From contig QHSU01000074.1 in the NCBI GenBank assembly GCA_003220535.1, forward strand, positions 16,247 to 80,246: DNA of 64,000 nt, written 5' to 3'. Shown piece after piece: positions 28,405-37,726 of this stretch; position 1 is the first letter of the stretch; each line of letters starts with the position of its first letter. The position numbers were made by a program, and so were the translations under genes. This stretch comes from Candidatus Rokuibacteriota bacterium. GTDB taxonomy: Bacteria; Methylomirabilota; Methylomirabilia; Rokubacteriales; CSP1-6. The notes below the pieces were generated by a model that ran no database searches, was not told where the DNA came from, and saw only the letters and a program-made list of their open reading frames with translations.

Positions 28405-28517
28405 ACTCCCGACTCTGACGGCTTCGGCCACGGCGCGCGCCGCGGCGGTCGCCGACTCTTGCACTGGGAGCAGTTTCCGGGTGCCTCATCGAAATCTTCG
28501 CAAGAGGAGTCTGAGCG

Positions 28518-28823
28518 ATGTTTGGACTTGGGTCTCAGGAGTTGCTGGTCATCCTGGTCATCGTGCTGGTGCTGTTCGGCGCGAACCGGCTCCCTCAGAT
28601 CGCTCGGTCGCTCGGGTCGAGTCTCAAGGAGTTCAAGAAGGGTGTCGAGGAGGCCAAAGCGGAGGACCCTCGCGTCGTCCCGCCGAGGGACGATCGCGCC
28701 GCGCCGCCGTCCGTCGCGCGAAGCTGCGGGCATTGCGCGAGCGCGCTCGCCCCGGACTGGACCCACTGCCCCCGGTGCGGGACGGCGGCGACGCAAGAAC
28801 CGGCGTCGCCCCCACGCATCTAG
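28518..28823 (+). CDS. tatA: Twin-arginine translocase TatA/TatE subunit with C-terminal zinc ribbon
   Basis: The first 45 residues are a textbook TatA: one membrane helix (LLVILVIVLVLFGANRLP), the FG hinge, and an amphipathic helix RSLGSSLKEFKKGVEEAK. TatA forms the pore for folded proteins. The C-terminal tail is unusual: after a charged linker it carries CxxC-x10-CxxC (C70, C73, C84, C87), a zinc-ribbon pattern not part of classical TatA. ATG 28518 has AGGAG 8-9 nt upstream. No tatB or tatC lies nearby. Confidence 0.9.
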   Translation: MFGLGSQELLVILVIVLVLFGANRLPQIARSLGSSLKEFKKGVEEAKAEDPRVVPPRDDRAAPPSVARSCGHCASALAPDWTHCPRCGTAATQEPASPPRI

Positions 28824-28987
28824 GTCGGCGGCAGGTGTGAATCGCGCTGCCCACGACAGGCGGCTGACTTCATGCACCTGACACGAAAATTGCCGGTCTG
28901 CGTCGGGATCGAGAGCCGGCAGCGACGTCCGAACGGCTGTAATCGTGAGCTTCTTCCGCTGGCGTCGGTCTTGCACCTCAAGAAGGC

Positions 28988-29740
28988 ATGGAGGAGTCGG
29001 CCCGGCGCCCAGCGCGGAGGAGACGCGTGAGAGCGAACGTACGCTGGATCGTGGGCGGTGCGATCATCGCCGCGCTCGTCGCGGGCTGTGGCTGGCTCGT
29101 GCTGACGAACGCTCCCGCCTACCAGTTGCTCGTCCGTCTCTACGTGGACAAGCGCTTCCTCAAGCACACGCTTCGGGAGTGGGGCGTGCTGGCGCCCGTC
29201 GTTTTCATCGGCCTCCAGGCCTTGCAGGTGATCATTGCGCCGATCCCGGGTGAGTTGACGGGGATCCTCGGAGGCTATCTCTTCGGACAGTCGGCGGGGC
29301 TTCTCTACTCGACGATCGGGCTGACCGTGGGATCGCTCGTGGCGTTCGCCGTCGGCCGGTGGCTCGGCGCCCGCTACGTTCAGAGGCTGGTCAGCCCGGA
29401 CGTCTGGCGCAAGATGGGATTCATCGTCGACGCGGAGGGGGCCATCCTCTGCCTCATCGTGTTCTTGATCCCGGGCGTGCCCAAGGACCTGGCCTGCTAC
29501 CTCTTTGGTCTGAGTCCCATGCCGTTCTGGGTCTTCGGGGTGGTCTCCACGCTCGGCCGCCTTCCCAGCACCTGGGTACTCTCGGCGCAGGGCGCACGGA
29601 CGGCTTCGGGCGACTATCTTCAGGTGTTCCTGCTCACGGCCATCGTCGCGGCGGTGACGCTGCCGCTCTACTACTACCGGGACCGGCTCGTCGGAAGGCT
29701 GCGCGGGAAGCCCCCGCATTCGGCTGATCGCGCCCGCTGA
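28988..29740 (+). CDS. TVP38/TMEM64 (VTT/DedA superfamily) membrane protein
   Basis: This 250-residue integral membrane protein has about six helices and the VTT-domain hallmark: a re-entrant region APIPGELTGILGGYLFG and, later, FLIPGVPKDLACYLFGLSPM. DedA/VTT proteins work as lipid scramblases or flippases (for example undecaprenyl-phosphate recycling). The start may be ATG 28988 or a GTG at 29028 just before the first membrane helix. The 160 bp upstream hold no gene I can support. Confidence 0.87.
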   Translation: MEESARRPARRRRVRANVRWIVGGAIIAALVAGCGWLVLTNAPAYQLLVRLYVDKRFLKHTLREWGVLAPVVFIGLQALQVIIAPIPGELTGILGGYLFGQSAGLLYSTIGLTVGSLVAFAVGRWLGARYVQRLVSPDVWRKMGFIVDAEGAILCLIVFLIPGVPKDLACYLFGLSPMPFWVFGVVSTLGRLPSTWVLSAQGARTASGDYLQVFLLTAIVAAVTLPLYYYRDRLVGRLRGKPPHSADRAR

Positions 29741-29755
29741 CCGAACTCTCCGGGT

Positions 29756-30081
29756 CTACTCGGGCCGGAGCGCTGCCCAGGTTTCTGCGTTCTCGAAGCG
29801 CAGCGACGTGAACTCGATCGCACGCCCGACTTGCGCTCGAGCCGCTCGACCCGCACGACCCGCCCCGACGCCTCCATCTGGACCGGGGGCATCGGGTGGA
29901 CGTCGTTCAGGATGAGCGAGACGCGGATCGTGGCGCCGGTCTCGATCGAGTCGTCGATCTCGAAGAACATCCCGGAGTTGCTGAGGTCGCGACACCGTCC
30001 ACGGCCGTCTTCGAGCTCGACGGTGACCGAGAGGCGATGTCGCGGAGAGCGTGTTTCCGGAAGGCGCTTGCGCTTGTCCAT
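29756..30081 (-). pseudogene. PilZ-domain protein gene with a single frameshift
   Basis: From ATG 30081 the frame encodes a PilZ-like start: RSPRHRL (the Arg cluster that binds cyclic di-GMP), then the DLSNSGMFFE motif and VRVERLERK. Near 29830-29840 the correct continuation (VGRAIEFTSLRFENAETWAAL, PE, stop at 29756) lies in a neighbouring frame. Reading straight on instead gives Arg/Ser-rich nonsense that runs into the VTT gene to 29674. A one-base indel explains it. It could be a recent pseudogene or a sequencing error. An intact product would be about 108 residues. Confidence 0.7.
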
Positions 30082-30138
30082 CGTCTTTCCATACTAACTG
30101 CCGGCGCGCATGGGACCAACGGATCTGTCGCGCCACGG

Positions 30139-30144
30139 TATACT
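30139..30144 (+). promoter_or_regulatory. Putative -10 box TATACT of rimO
   Basis: A consensus-like TATACT lies 11 nt before the rimO ATG (30156). There is no Shine-Dalgarno sequence between, so the mRNA leader would be only a few bases or absent. Confidence 0.45.
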
Positions 30145-30155
30145 GGCTTCCGACA

Positions 30156-31472
30156 ATGAAGATCCACTTGACAACCCTGGGCTGCCCGAAGAACCAGGTC
30201 GACTCCGAGTTGATGCTCGGGATGCTGACCGACGCCGGATTCAAGCTCGCGGAGCGGGCCGAGGACGCCGAGTGCCTCATCGTCAACACGTGCGCCTTCA
30301 TCGACCGCGCGCGCGAGGAATCGGTCGACACGATCCTCGAGCTCGCCAGGCTGAAGGAGCGCGGCTCCTGCCGGGCGCTCATCGTCACCGGCTGCCTCAC
30401 GCAGCGCTACGGCGGAGACATCCTCAAGGAGATGCCCGAGGTTGACGGCATCCTCGGCACCTCGAACCTGTCGCGAATCGTCGAGCTGGTCCGGCAGGCG
30501 GCGGGCCGCCACGACTGGGCGAGCTCGGCGCCCCCAGGCTACCTCTACGACGCGACGACACCGCGCCTGCTCACCGGCCGCGTCCCCTATGCCTATGTAA
30601 AGATCGCCGAAGGGTGTGACATGGGCTGCACCTTCTGCGCGATTCCCCAGTTCCGCGGCCGTCACCGAAGCCGGGCGCTCGCCGACATCGTCAAGGAAGT
30701 CGAAGGGCTGGCGGCGCGCGGCGTGCAGGAAGCGATCCTGGTCTCGCAAGACACGCTCGCCTACGGCCGCGATCTTCCGGGCAACGGGGACATCGCCGAG
30801 CTCCTCCTGGCCCTCGGCGAGACCCGGATTCCGTGGGTCCGCCCGATGTACCTGCACCCCGCGCACGTCAACGACCGGCTCATCGCGCGCTGGGCGCGGG
30901 CGCGCGTCGTCCCGTACCTCGACATGCCGGTGCAGCACGGCGACGACGACGTGCTGCACGCCATGCGACGCGCCGTGACGGCCAAGCGGATGAAACAGAT
31001 CGTCGGTGCCTTCCGTGACGCGATCCCGGGTCTCACCGTCCGGACGACCGTGCTCGTCGGTTTTCCGGGAGAATCGGAGGCCGCGTTCCAGAACCTCCTC
31101 GAGTTCCTCGACGACGTCCGTTTCGATCGCCTCGGCGTCTTCACCTATTCGCCCGAAGAGGGGACATCGTCCGTCGCATTTCCCGACCAGGTCGCGCCCG
31201 AGACGGCGGCGGAGCGCGCCGCGATCGTCCAGGAGCATCAGGATCGCCTCGCCTGGGAGCGCGGCGCCGCGCTCAAGGGCACGGTGACGGACGTCCTGGT
31301 CGACGGCCCGAGCGAGGACCCGGCGTTCGTGTGGGAGGGGAGAACGGCCGGGCAGGCGCCCGAGATCGACGGCGTCGTGTACCTGCGCGATCCGAGCCTG
31401 CCGCCGGGCCGCTTCGCGCGCATCCGTATCGTCGAGGTCGAGGGATACGAGCTCGTCGGCGAACGCGCGTAG
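30156..31472 (+). CDS. rimO: Ribosomal protein S12 methylthiotransferase RimO
   Basis: RimO is a radical-SAM enzyme that adds a methylthio group to an Asp of ribosomal protein S12. The 438-residue product shows the MTTase N-terminal domain (TTLGCPKNQVDSE, NTCAFI, TGCLTQRY supplying three cluster Cys), the radical-SAM CxxxCxxC motif EGCDMGCTFCAIP near residue 153, and a C-terminal TRAM region. The Cys pattern and TLGCPKN signature distinguish it from MiaB. ATG 30156 is preceded by TATACT rather than a ribosome site. Confidence 0.96.
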   Translation: MKIHLTTLGCPKNQVDSELMLGMLTDAGFKLAERAEDAECLIVNTCAFIDRAREESVDTILELARLKERGSCRALIVTGCLTQRYGGDILKEMPEVDGILGTSNLSRIVELVRQAAGRHDWASSAPPGYLYDATTPRLLTGRVPYAYVKIAEGCDMGCTFCAIPQFRGRHRSRALADIVKEVEGLAARGVQEAILVSQDTLAYGRDLPGNGDIAELLLALGETRIPWVRPMYLHPAHVNDRLIARWARARVVPYLDMPVQHGDDDVLHAMRRAVTAKRMKQIVGAFRDAIPGLTVRTTVLVGFPGESEAAFQNLLEFLDDVRFDRLGVFTYSPEEGTSSVAFPDQVAPETAAERAAIVQEHQDRLAWERGAALKGTVTDVLVDGPSEDPAFVWEGRTAGQAPEIDGVVYLRDPSLPPGRFARIRIVEVEGYELVGERA

Positions 31473-31482
31473 CCAGACGGCG

Positions 31483-31938
31483 ACGCTCGACCGCGTCGCG
31501 CTCGTCATCGCGACCGCCGGGGGCGCCGGCTACTCGCCGGTGGCGCCCGGCACCGTCGGGAGCGCGCTGGCCGCCCTCATCATCTGGGCGGTTCCATTCT
31601 CTCGCGTCGGCCTCGCGCTGTTCTTCGTGGGCATCACCCTCGGCGGGACCTGGGCGGCGCACCGGGCCGAGCGGGTGCTCGGGGCCAAGGACCCGGGCGC
31701 GATTGTCATCGACGAGGTGGCGGGGATGGCGCTGACCGTCCTGCCGTTCGCGCCGACGCCCGCGGTGCTGGCGGTGGGCTTCCTCCTGTTCAGGATCTTC
31801 GACATCTTCAAGCCGTTTCCGGCGCGCGCGAGCCAGCGCGTCATCGGCGGCATCGGCGTCATGGTGGATGATCTGATCGCGGGATTGTACGCGCTCGCCG
31901 TGATCGCGATCGCCCGCGCCGTCTTCGCCTGGCCATGA
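31483..31938 (+). CDS. pgpA: Phosphatidylglycerophosphatase A
   Basis: PgpA removes phosphate from phosphatidylglycerophosphate to form phosphatidylglycerol in the inner membrane. The core motifs are GYSPVAPGTVGS at the N-terminus and the metal-binding IVIDEVAGMALTV and FRIFDIFKPFPA. The family N-terminus (DRVALVIATAGGAGYS) begins well before the first GTG at 31540, but no ATG, GTG or TTG is in frame between rimO and that point. I therefore set the boundary by homology at 31483; the real initiation codon is unresolved (ATC 31507 is one option). The stop overlaps the cinA ATG (ATGA). Confidence 0.88.
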   Translation, partial: TLDRVALVIATAGGAGYSPVAPGTVGSALAALIIWAVPFSRVGLALFFVGITLGGTWAAHRAERVLGAKDPGAIVIDEVAGMALTVLPFAPTPAVLAVGFLLFRIFDIFKPFPARASQRVIGGIGVMVDDLIAGLYALAVIAIARAVFAWP

Positions 31939-33158
31939 CGGCGAGCGCCCACATCGTGACGGTCGGGGCGATGCCGTCTGCCGGCGCCGACGGCGCGATC
32001 GTCGCGGCGGCCCTCGGCGCCGCGGGCGTGGCCGTCGTGAGCCGCGTCTTCGTCGAGGACGACGAGGGGGCGCTGGAAGGGGCGCTCGGGTCCGACGAGG
32101 CGTTGACCGTCGTACTCGCGGGCGGCGGTGGCTCGGCCGGCGACATCGTTCGTCGCGTCCTCGCGCGGGTGACGGGCACGCGGCTCGTCCTCAACGAGCG
32201 TGTCCTGGCCACGCTCCAGGAGCGCTACCGACGGCTCGATCGGCCGTTGCCGCGACGGGCAGAACGCCTGGCCCTCCTGCCGCAGGGCGCGACGGTCTGG
32301 ATGACCGCCGACGGCGAAGCCGGGTGGGCGCTCGAGAGCGCGCAGCGCGTCTTCGCCGTGCTCGCGCGTGATGCCGGTGTCCAGGTGATGATCGAGCAGC
32401 ATCTGACGCCCTTCGCGCGGGCGTGGGCGAGCGGGCGCGGGGCCGCGGTCGTTCGCACGCTCCGGACGGCCGGCCTCAGCCCCGCTGATGTCGAAGAGCG
32501 GCTGGTCGACTGGCTGGGCCGGGAGGGCGAGGTGGCCGTCTCCACCATACCCGCCGACGGCGAGGTGTGGGTGAGGCTCCGCGCGCGGGCCTCGACGCCG
32601 GCGGAAGCCGCGCGGAGTCTCGCCAAAGCCGAGACCGCGATCGGCACGATCCTGGGTGACGACTGCTACGGGCGCGATGGCGACACGCTCGAGCTGGTCG
32701 TCGGCCGGATGCTGCTCGAGCGGCGGTTGACGCTGGCCGTGGCGGAGTCGTGCACCGGCGGGCTCCTGGGCCACCGCCTGACCAACGTGCCCGGCTCCTC
32801 GGCCTACTTCGAGCGGGGCGTCCTCGTCTACTCGAACCGATCGAAGGAAGAGTTGCTCGGCGTCCCCGACTCGGTGTTGAGAACCCACGGCGCGGTCAGT
32901 GCGCCGTGCGCCGAGGCGATGGCGCGTGGAGTCGCCACGCTGACAAGTGCGCCGTGCGCGCTCGCGGTCACGGGGATCGCGGGCCCCGACGGCGGCACGC
33001 CGACGAAGCCCGTCGGCACCGTCTTCGTGGGCCTGGCCGTCCGGGGCGAGACGCTCGCGCGGCGCTTTCACTTCGCGGGCGATCGAGCGGCGGTGAAGTG
33101 GCAGTCCACTCAAACGGCGCTCGACATGCTCCGACGATCGCTGCGAGGACAGCCGTGA
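31935..33158 (+). CDS. cinA: CinA family protein (degenerate N-terminal MoaB-like domain, C-terminal NMN amidohydrolase)
   Basis: The 407-residue product ends with a well-conserved CinA C-terminal domain from about residue 255: LAVAESCTGGLLGHRLTNVP, YFERGVLVYSN and AVTGIAGPDGGTPTKPVGTV. That domain deamidates nicotinamide mononucleotide in pyridine nucleotide recycling. The N-terminal molybdopterin-binding-like half is divergent: the usual GTELL-G motif is replaced by TVGAMPSAGADG and the GGLGPT-DD loop by AGGGGSAGDI, so any pyrophosphatase activity there is doubtful. ATG 31935 overlaps pgpA, and the stop overlaps the next gene (GTGA). Confidence 0.87.
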   Translation: MTASAHIVTVGAMPSAGADGAIVAAALGAAGVAVVSRVFVEDDEGALEGALGSDEALTVVLAGGGGSAGDIVRRVLARVTGTRLVLNERVLATLQERYRRLDRPLPRRAERLALLPQGATVWMTADGEAGWALESAQRVFAVLARDAGVQVMIEQHLTPFARAWASGRGAAVVRTLRTAGLSPADVEERLVDWLGREGEVAVSTIPADGEVWVRLRARASTPAEAARSLAKAETAIGTILGDDCYGRDGDTLELVVGRMLLERRLTLAVAESCTGGLLGHRLTNVPGSSAYFERGVLVYSNRSKEELLGVPDSVLRTHGAVSAPCAEAMARGVATLTSAPCALAVTGIAGPDGGTPTKPVGTVFVGLAVRGETLARRFHFAGDRAAVKWQSTQTALDMLRRSLRGQP

Positions 33159-34333
33159 GAGCGTGGATCCTCGTGCTGGCCGTGACGACGGCGGCTTGCT
33201 CGACGGTGACGCCGTTCGAGCGCGGGCAGGCGCTCTCCCGCCGGGGCGAGTACGTCGCGGCGAGAGACGCGTTCGACGAGGCCATTCGTCGCGCCCCCGG
33301 GTCGGCGCCCGCCTACGCACACCGCGGCGTCGCCCGTGCGCGCCTCGGCGACCTGAACGGCGCGGTCGCGGACTACACGAAGTCGCTGGCGCTCGCGCTG
33401 GGCGACGGCGACATCCTCTTCAACCGGGGCGTCGCGCTGATCGCGACGCAAGATTTTCAAGGGGCGATCGCCGACTTCACGCTGGCCCTGTCGGTGAACC
33501 CGCGTCACGCCAAGGCCCTCTTCGCGCGGGGCACCGCACGGTCGCTCGCCGGCGATCTGGACCGCGCCCACGCCGACTGGTCCCGGGCGATCGAGCTCGA
33601 GCCCGATCCCGGGGAGAAGGCGCTCATGCTCGCGGCGGTTGGGGCCATGCCGCCCGTCACAGCGGGCCCGGGGCGCTCGACTACGCCGCCCACCCCGGCG
33701 GCAGCCACGCCAGTGGCACCTCCGGTCGTTGCGGTGCCCGCCCCAGCCCTCGCCCCGCCCGCGCCTGAGCCGGCGCCCGCTCCGGCGACCGGGGCATCGC
33801 CGGCCGTGCCCATGCCCACTTCGCCTCCGGTCGTCGCCGCGCCAGTTGCGGAGCCTCCACCACCGGCCCCGGCGCCGACGCCTACGCCGGGCGCGTCCGC
33901 GACGTCGCCGGCAGAGCCGGCACCACGGCCTGCGCCCGCGACTGCGCCGGGGCCCGCGCCAGTGTCGCCTGCCGCCGCGCCACCGGCATCGGTGACGTCC
34001 CCGGCCGTCGCCGCACCAGTACCAACCCCTGAGCCTGCTCCCGCCGTCACGGCGCCCGTCCCGTCTCCAGCGGAGACGCCGCCCGCCGCCGCGTCGCCAC
34101 CCGCGTCGGGTCCGACCCAGGCTCCGGCGATCGCGGCGGTGCCGAGCCCCGCGGAACCGGCGCCTCTGCCGCTCGATGCCCGAGCGCTGGCGGCCCGCGG
34201 CCTCGACAAGGAGCTCAAGGGCGATCGGGTCGGGGCGATTGCGGACCTCCGCGCCGCGCTCGCTGCGGAGACGGATCTTGATCGGCGACAGGGCATTCGC
34301 AACCTGCTCGAGCTGCTGGACCCGCGCCGATAG
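33155..34333 (+). CDS. TPR lipoprotein with long Pro/Ala-rich linker
   Basis: This 392-residue protein starts with a lipoprotein signal peptide (WILVLAVTTAACS; lipobox Cys near residue 15). Residues about 22-145 form three to four tetratricopeptide repeats (AYAHRGVARARLGDLNGAVA and similar). From about 165 to 335 the chain is almost only Pro, Ala, Val, Thr and Ser. A final TPR-like helix pair closes it (ARGLDKELKGDRVGAIADL). The linker could span peptidoglycan. Partner unknown. GTG 33155 overlaps the cinA stop. Confidence 0.78.
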   Translation: MRAWILVLAVTTAACSTVTPFERGQALSRRGEYVAARDAFDEAIRRAPGSAPAYAHRGVARARLGDLNGAVADYTKSLALALGDGDILFNRGVALIATQDFQGAIADFTLALSVNPRHAKALFARGTARSLAGDLDRAHADWSRAIELEPDPGEKALMLAAVGAMPPVTAGPGRSTTPPTPAAATPVAPPVVAVPAPALAPPAPEPAPAPATGASPAVPMPTSPPVVAAPVAEPPPPAPAPTPTPGASATSPAEPAPRPAPATAPGPAPVSPAAAPPASVTSPAVAAPVPTPEPAPAVTAPVPSPAETPPAAASPPASGPTQAPAIAAVPSPAEPAPLPLDARALAARGLDKELKGDRVGAIADLRAALAAETDLDRRQGIRNLLELLDPRR

Positions 34334-34338
34334 CCGGC

Positions 34339-34917
34339 ATCCGCGCGTTCGTCGCGATCCTGCTCGGCGACGCCGTCCAACGAGGGCTCGGGGAGACGAT
34401 CGAGCGGCTTCGCTCCGCGACGCGCGACGTCGCCTGGGTGGCTCCCGGGAATCTTCACCTCACGCTGAAGTTCCTCGGTGAGGTCGCCGAGAGTCGGATC
34501 GGCGCCATCGTCGACACTCTCAAGGGGGCGACCTCGGATGCGCGGGTCTTCGACGCCGAGCTGCGAGGGCTCGGCGCTTTCCCTTCGGCCACGCGCCCGC
34601 GGGTCGTCTGGGCGGGCGTGTCGGAAGGCGGCGACGCCATGGTCGAGTTGGCCGGCCGCGTCGACGGAGCGCTCGCGGCGCTCGGCTTCGCCCGCGAGGG
34701 GCGGCCGTTCTCGCCGCACGTCACCCTCGGCCGGGTGCGCCAGCCCGGGCGAAGCCAGGCGCTCACCGAGGCCCTGCGGGACGGCGCGGAGTGCGAATTT
34801 GGCCGGATCCGCGTGGCGGGCGCCTCGCTCATGCGCAGTGAGCTCTCCCCCCGCGGGGCCCGTTATACCGAGCTGGCCGCCGTGCGCCTTGGCGGTGATG
34901 TCGGGCGAAGTGTCTGA
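34339..34917 (+). CDS. thpR: RNA 2',3'-cyclic phosphodiesterase (2'-5' RNA ligase ThpR)
   Basis: Both catalytic motifs of ThpR are present: NLHLTLKFLGEV near residue 37 and SPHVTLGRVR near residue 125, about 192 residues in all. The enzyme opens 2',3'-cyclic phosphate RNA ends. The family start, normally M-(I)RAFVAI, is seen here as RAFVAILLGD immediately after an ATC at 34339, with no ATG/GTG/TTG before a GTG at 34438 that would delete the first beta-strand. An ATA at 34330 overlapping the previous TAG is another possible start. I set the boundary at the ATC on homology. Confidence 0.87.
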   Translation: MRAFVAILLGDAVQRGLGETIERLRSATRDVAWVAPGNLHLTLKFLGEVAESRIGAIVDTLKGATSDARVFDAELRGLGAFPSATRPRVVWAGVSEGGDAMVELAGRVDGALAALGFAREGRPFSPHVTLGRVRQPGRSQALTEALRDGAECEFGRIRVAGASLMRSELSPRGARYTELAAVRLGGDVGRSV

Positions 34918-34928
34918 ATTGCCGGACA

Positions 34929-34958
34929 TTGACGCCCACGCCGGGGCCCACCTAGAAT
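34929..34958 (+). promoter_or_regulatory. recA promoter (TTGACG-N18-TAGAAT)
   Basis: A near-consensus sigma-70 promoter: TTGACG at 34929-34934, 18-nt spacer, TAGAAT at 34953-34958, about 60 nt before the recA ATG. I see no obvious E. coli-type or Gram-positive-type LexA box here, but I cannot exclude another SOS motif. Confidence 0.65.
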
Positions 34959-35017
34959 GACCGAAAGCGATAACGCAAGGTGCAGCGAGCGTGCGAGGAT
35001 GATTGAAGGAGAGGCGC

Positions 35018-36037
<1,020 letters not shown>

Positions 36038-36046
36038 GAGTTCTTC

Positions 36047-37207
36047 ATGGCGATGGAATTCGACAAGCTCCTGGTCACCGGCGTCGAGCGCGGCGCCTCT
36101 GACCTCCACCTGAAGGCGAACTCGCCCGTGGTGCTCCGGATCCACGGGCGCCTCGTGCCCCAGGGGGACCTGGGAGTGATCACCGCCGAGGACATGGACG
36201 CGATCGCTCGCCGGTGTCTCAGCGAGCGGATGTACGCCCAGCTCAAGGACGGACGGGAAGTCGACTCGGCGTACGCCGTGCCGAACTTCGGCCGGTTCCG
36301 TGTGAACATGTTCCTGGCGCTCGGCGCCGTGCGAGCCGTGCTGCGGTCGATCCCGTCGAAGAAGCCGAAATTCGAGGAGATCGGGTTGCCGGAGGTGCTC
36401 GAGCAGCTCTCCATGGAGCGCCGCGGCCTGGTGCTGGTCACCGGCATCACGGGCTCCGGTAAGTCGACGACGCTCGCGGCGATGATCGACTACATCAATC
36501 GCACGCGGAACGACCACATCATCACGATCGAGGATCCGATCGAGTTCACCCACGACGACATCGGCTGCGTGGTCAGCCAGCGCGAAATCGGCCACGACTC
36601 GCCGAGCTTCGCCACGGCGCTGCGCGCGGCGTTGCGCGAGGACCCGGACGTCATCCTCGTGGGCGAGATGCGCGACCCGGAGACGATGTCCGTTGCGCTC
36701 CACGCCGCGGAGACAGGCCACCTGGTGTTCTCCACGCTCCACACGCTGAACGCCGGTGAGACCGTCAACCGGATCCTCGGCACGTTCCCGCCGCACCAGG
36801 AGCAGCAGATCCGCGACCAGCTCGCGGCCGTCATCGTCGGCATCATCTCCCAGCGGCTCATCCCGAAGATCGGCGGCGAGGGGCGCATCCCCGCCGTCGA
36901 GGTGCTCGTCGGAACCGGCGCCATCAAGGACTGCATCCGCGAGGCCAAGCGGACGCCCGAGATCCCGGCCTTCATCGCCCAGGGTCTGTCCCAGTACGGC
37001 ATGCAGACGTTCGACCAGTGTCTGTTGAAGCTCTATCGCGACGGCATCATCTCGTACGAGACCGCGCGCGAAGCGGCGACGAACGCCGACGACTTCGACC
37101 TCAAGGTCCGCGGCATCTTCTCGACGGGCGAGCAGTCGTTCGAGCAGAAGCGGGACGAGCGGCCGCCCGTGTCGCCCACCGGCAGCTCCTTCTTCAAGAG
37201 ATCCTAA
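36047..37207 (+). CDS. pilT: Type IV pilus retraction ATPase PilT
   Basis: PilT powers pilus retraction, driving twitching, adhesion and DNA uptake. The 386-residue protein has the N-terminal PAS-like part with ASDLHLKANSPVVLRIHG, Walker A GITGSGKSTT near residue 136, the Asp box IITIEDPIEFTH, Walker B LREDPDVILVGEMRD and the His box STLHTLNAGET. The C-terminal tail is extended and polar (QSFEQKRDERPP, ending FFKRS), nearer to PilU-like proteins. No other pilus gene is in the window. ATG 36047 follows AGGAG. Confidence 0.93.
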   Translation: MAMEFDKLLVTGVERGASDLHLKANSPVVLRIHGRLVPQGDLGVITAEDMDAIARRCLSERMYAQLKDGREVDSAYAVPNFGRFRVNMFLALGAVRAVLRSIPSKKPKFEEIGLPEVLEQLSMERRGLVLVTGITGSGKSTTLAAMIDYINRTRNDHIITIEDPIEFTHDDIGCVVSQREIGHDSPSFATALRAALREDPDVILVGEMRDPETMSVALHAAETGHLVFSTLHTLNAGETVNRILGTFPPHQEQQIRDQLAAVIVGIISQRLIPKIGGEGRIPAVEVLVGTGAIKDCIREAKRTPEIPAFIAQGLSQYGMQTFDQCLLKLYRDGIISYETAREAATNADDFDLKVRGIFSTGEQSFEQKRDERPPVSPTGSSFFKRS

Positions 37208-37701
37208 CGGCCACGCGCGGTCCGCGCCGAGCTCTCGACGCGCGGACCGCGCGGCTCGCCGCCGTCGATCTCCTCTCGCGCCGCGACTGGACGACGCGCG
37301 AGCTGGCCGCACGCCTGCGCCGACGCGGCGCGCCCGATGCGATCGTCGCCGATGTCCTCATCGATCTCACCGCGCGCGGCTATCTCGACGACGCCGCCTT
37401 CGCCCGCCACTGGGTCGCCACCCGCTCGGCCCGCGGCTACGGCCCGGTGCGGCTGCGCGCCGAGCTCCGAGCGCGCGGCGTGGCCGGGCCGCTGGCCGAC
37501 GCGGCGCTGGCGACCCTGGCCGACGACAGCGAGCTCGAGCGGGCGCGCGCCGTCGCCCGCCGACGCCTGCCGGCGCTCGCGCGCGCCGATCGCGCGCGGG
37601 CCGGCGCGCGGCTGCGCGACCATCTGCTGCGTCGCGGCTATGCCGCGGCGATCGTGGCGCGCGTCGTCCGCGAGTGCGTCGGCCTCCGGCTCGATGACTG
37701 A
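37201..37701 (+). CDS. recX: Regulatory protein RecX
   Basis: RecX binds RecA filaments and limits their growth. The product shows the three-helix repeats of the family: RLAAVDLLSRRDWTTRELAA, AIVADVLIDLTARGYLDDA with FARHWV, and VRLRAELRARGV. It begins where pilT ends, but no ATG/GTG/TTG occurs near the boundary; the first canonical start in frame (GTG 37018) lies 190 nt inside pilT and would add over 60 Arg-rich residues. I put the boundary at ATC 37201. The spacing recA-pilT-recX suggests one operon. Confidence 0.85.
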   Translation: MLTATRGPRRALDARTARLAAVDLLSRRDWTTRELAARLRRRGAPDAIVADVLIDLTARGYLDDAAFARHWVATRSARGYGPVRLRAELRARGVAGPLADAALATLADDSELERARAVARRRLPALARADRARAGARLRDHLLRRGYAAAIVARVVRECVGLRLDD

Positions 37702-37712
37702 AACGCGAGTGA

Positions 37713-37718
37713 TACAAT
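37713..37718 (+). promoter_or_regulatory. Putative -10 box TACAAT, 8 nt before alaS
   Basis: TACAAT, then 8 nt, then the alaS ATG (37727). No ribosome site is present, so a leaderless alaS mRNA is likely if this box is used. Confidence 0.45.
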
Positions 37719-37726
37719 TGGCAGCC

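Noticed and set aside
28824..28987. Gene in the gap between tatA and the VTT gene
   Set aside because: Short frames on both strands have no protein-like pattern and overlap neighbours; nothing could be supported.
34929..35017. LexA-binding SOS box before recA
   Set aside because: No CTG-N10-CAG or GAAC-N4-GTTC type palindrome could be found in the leader or promoter.
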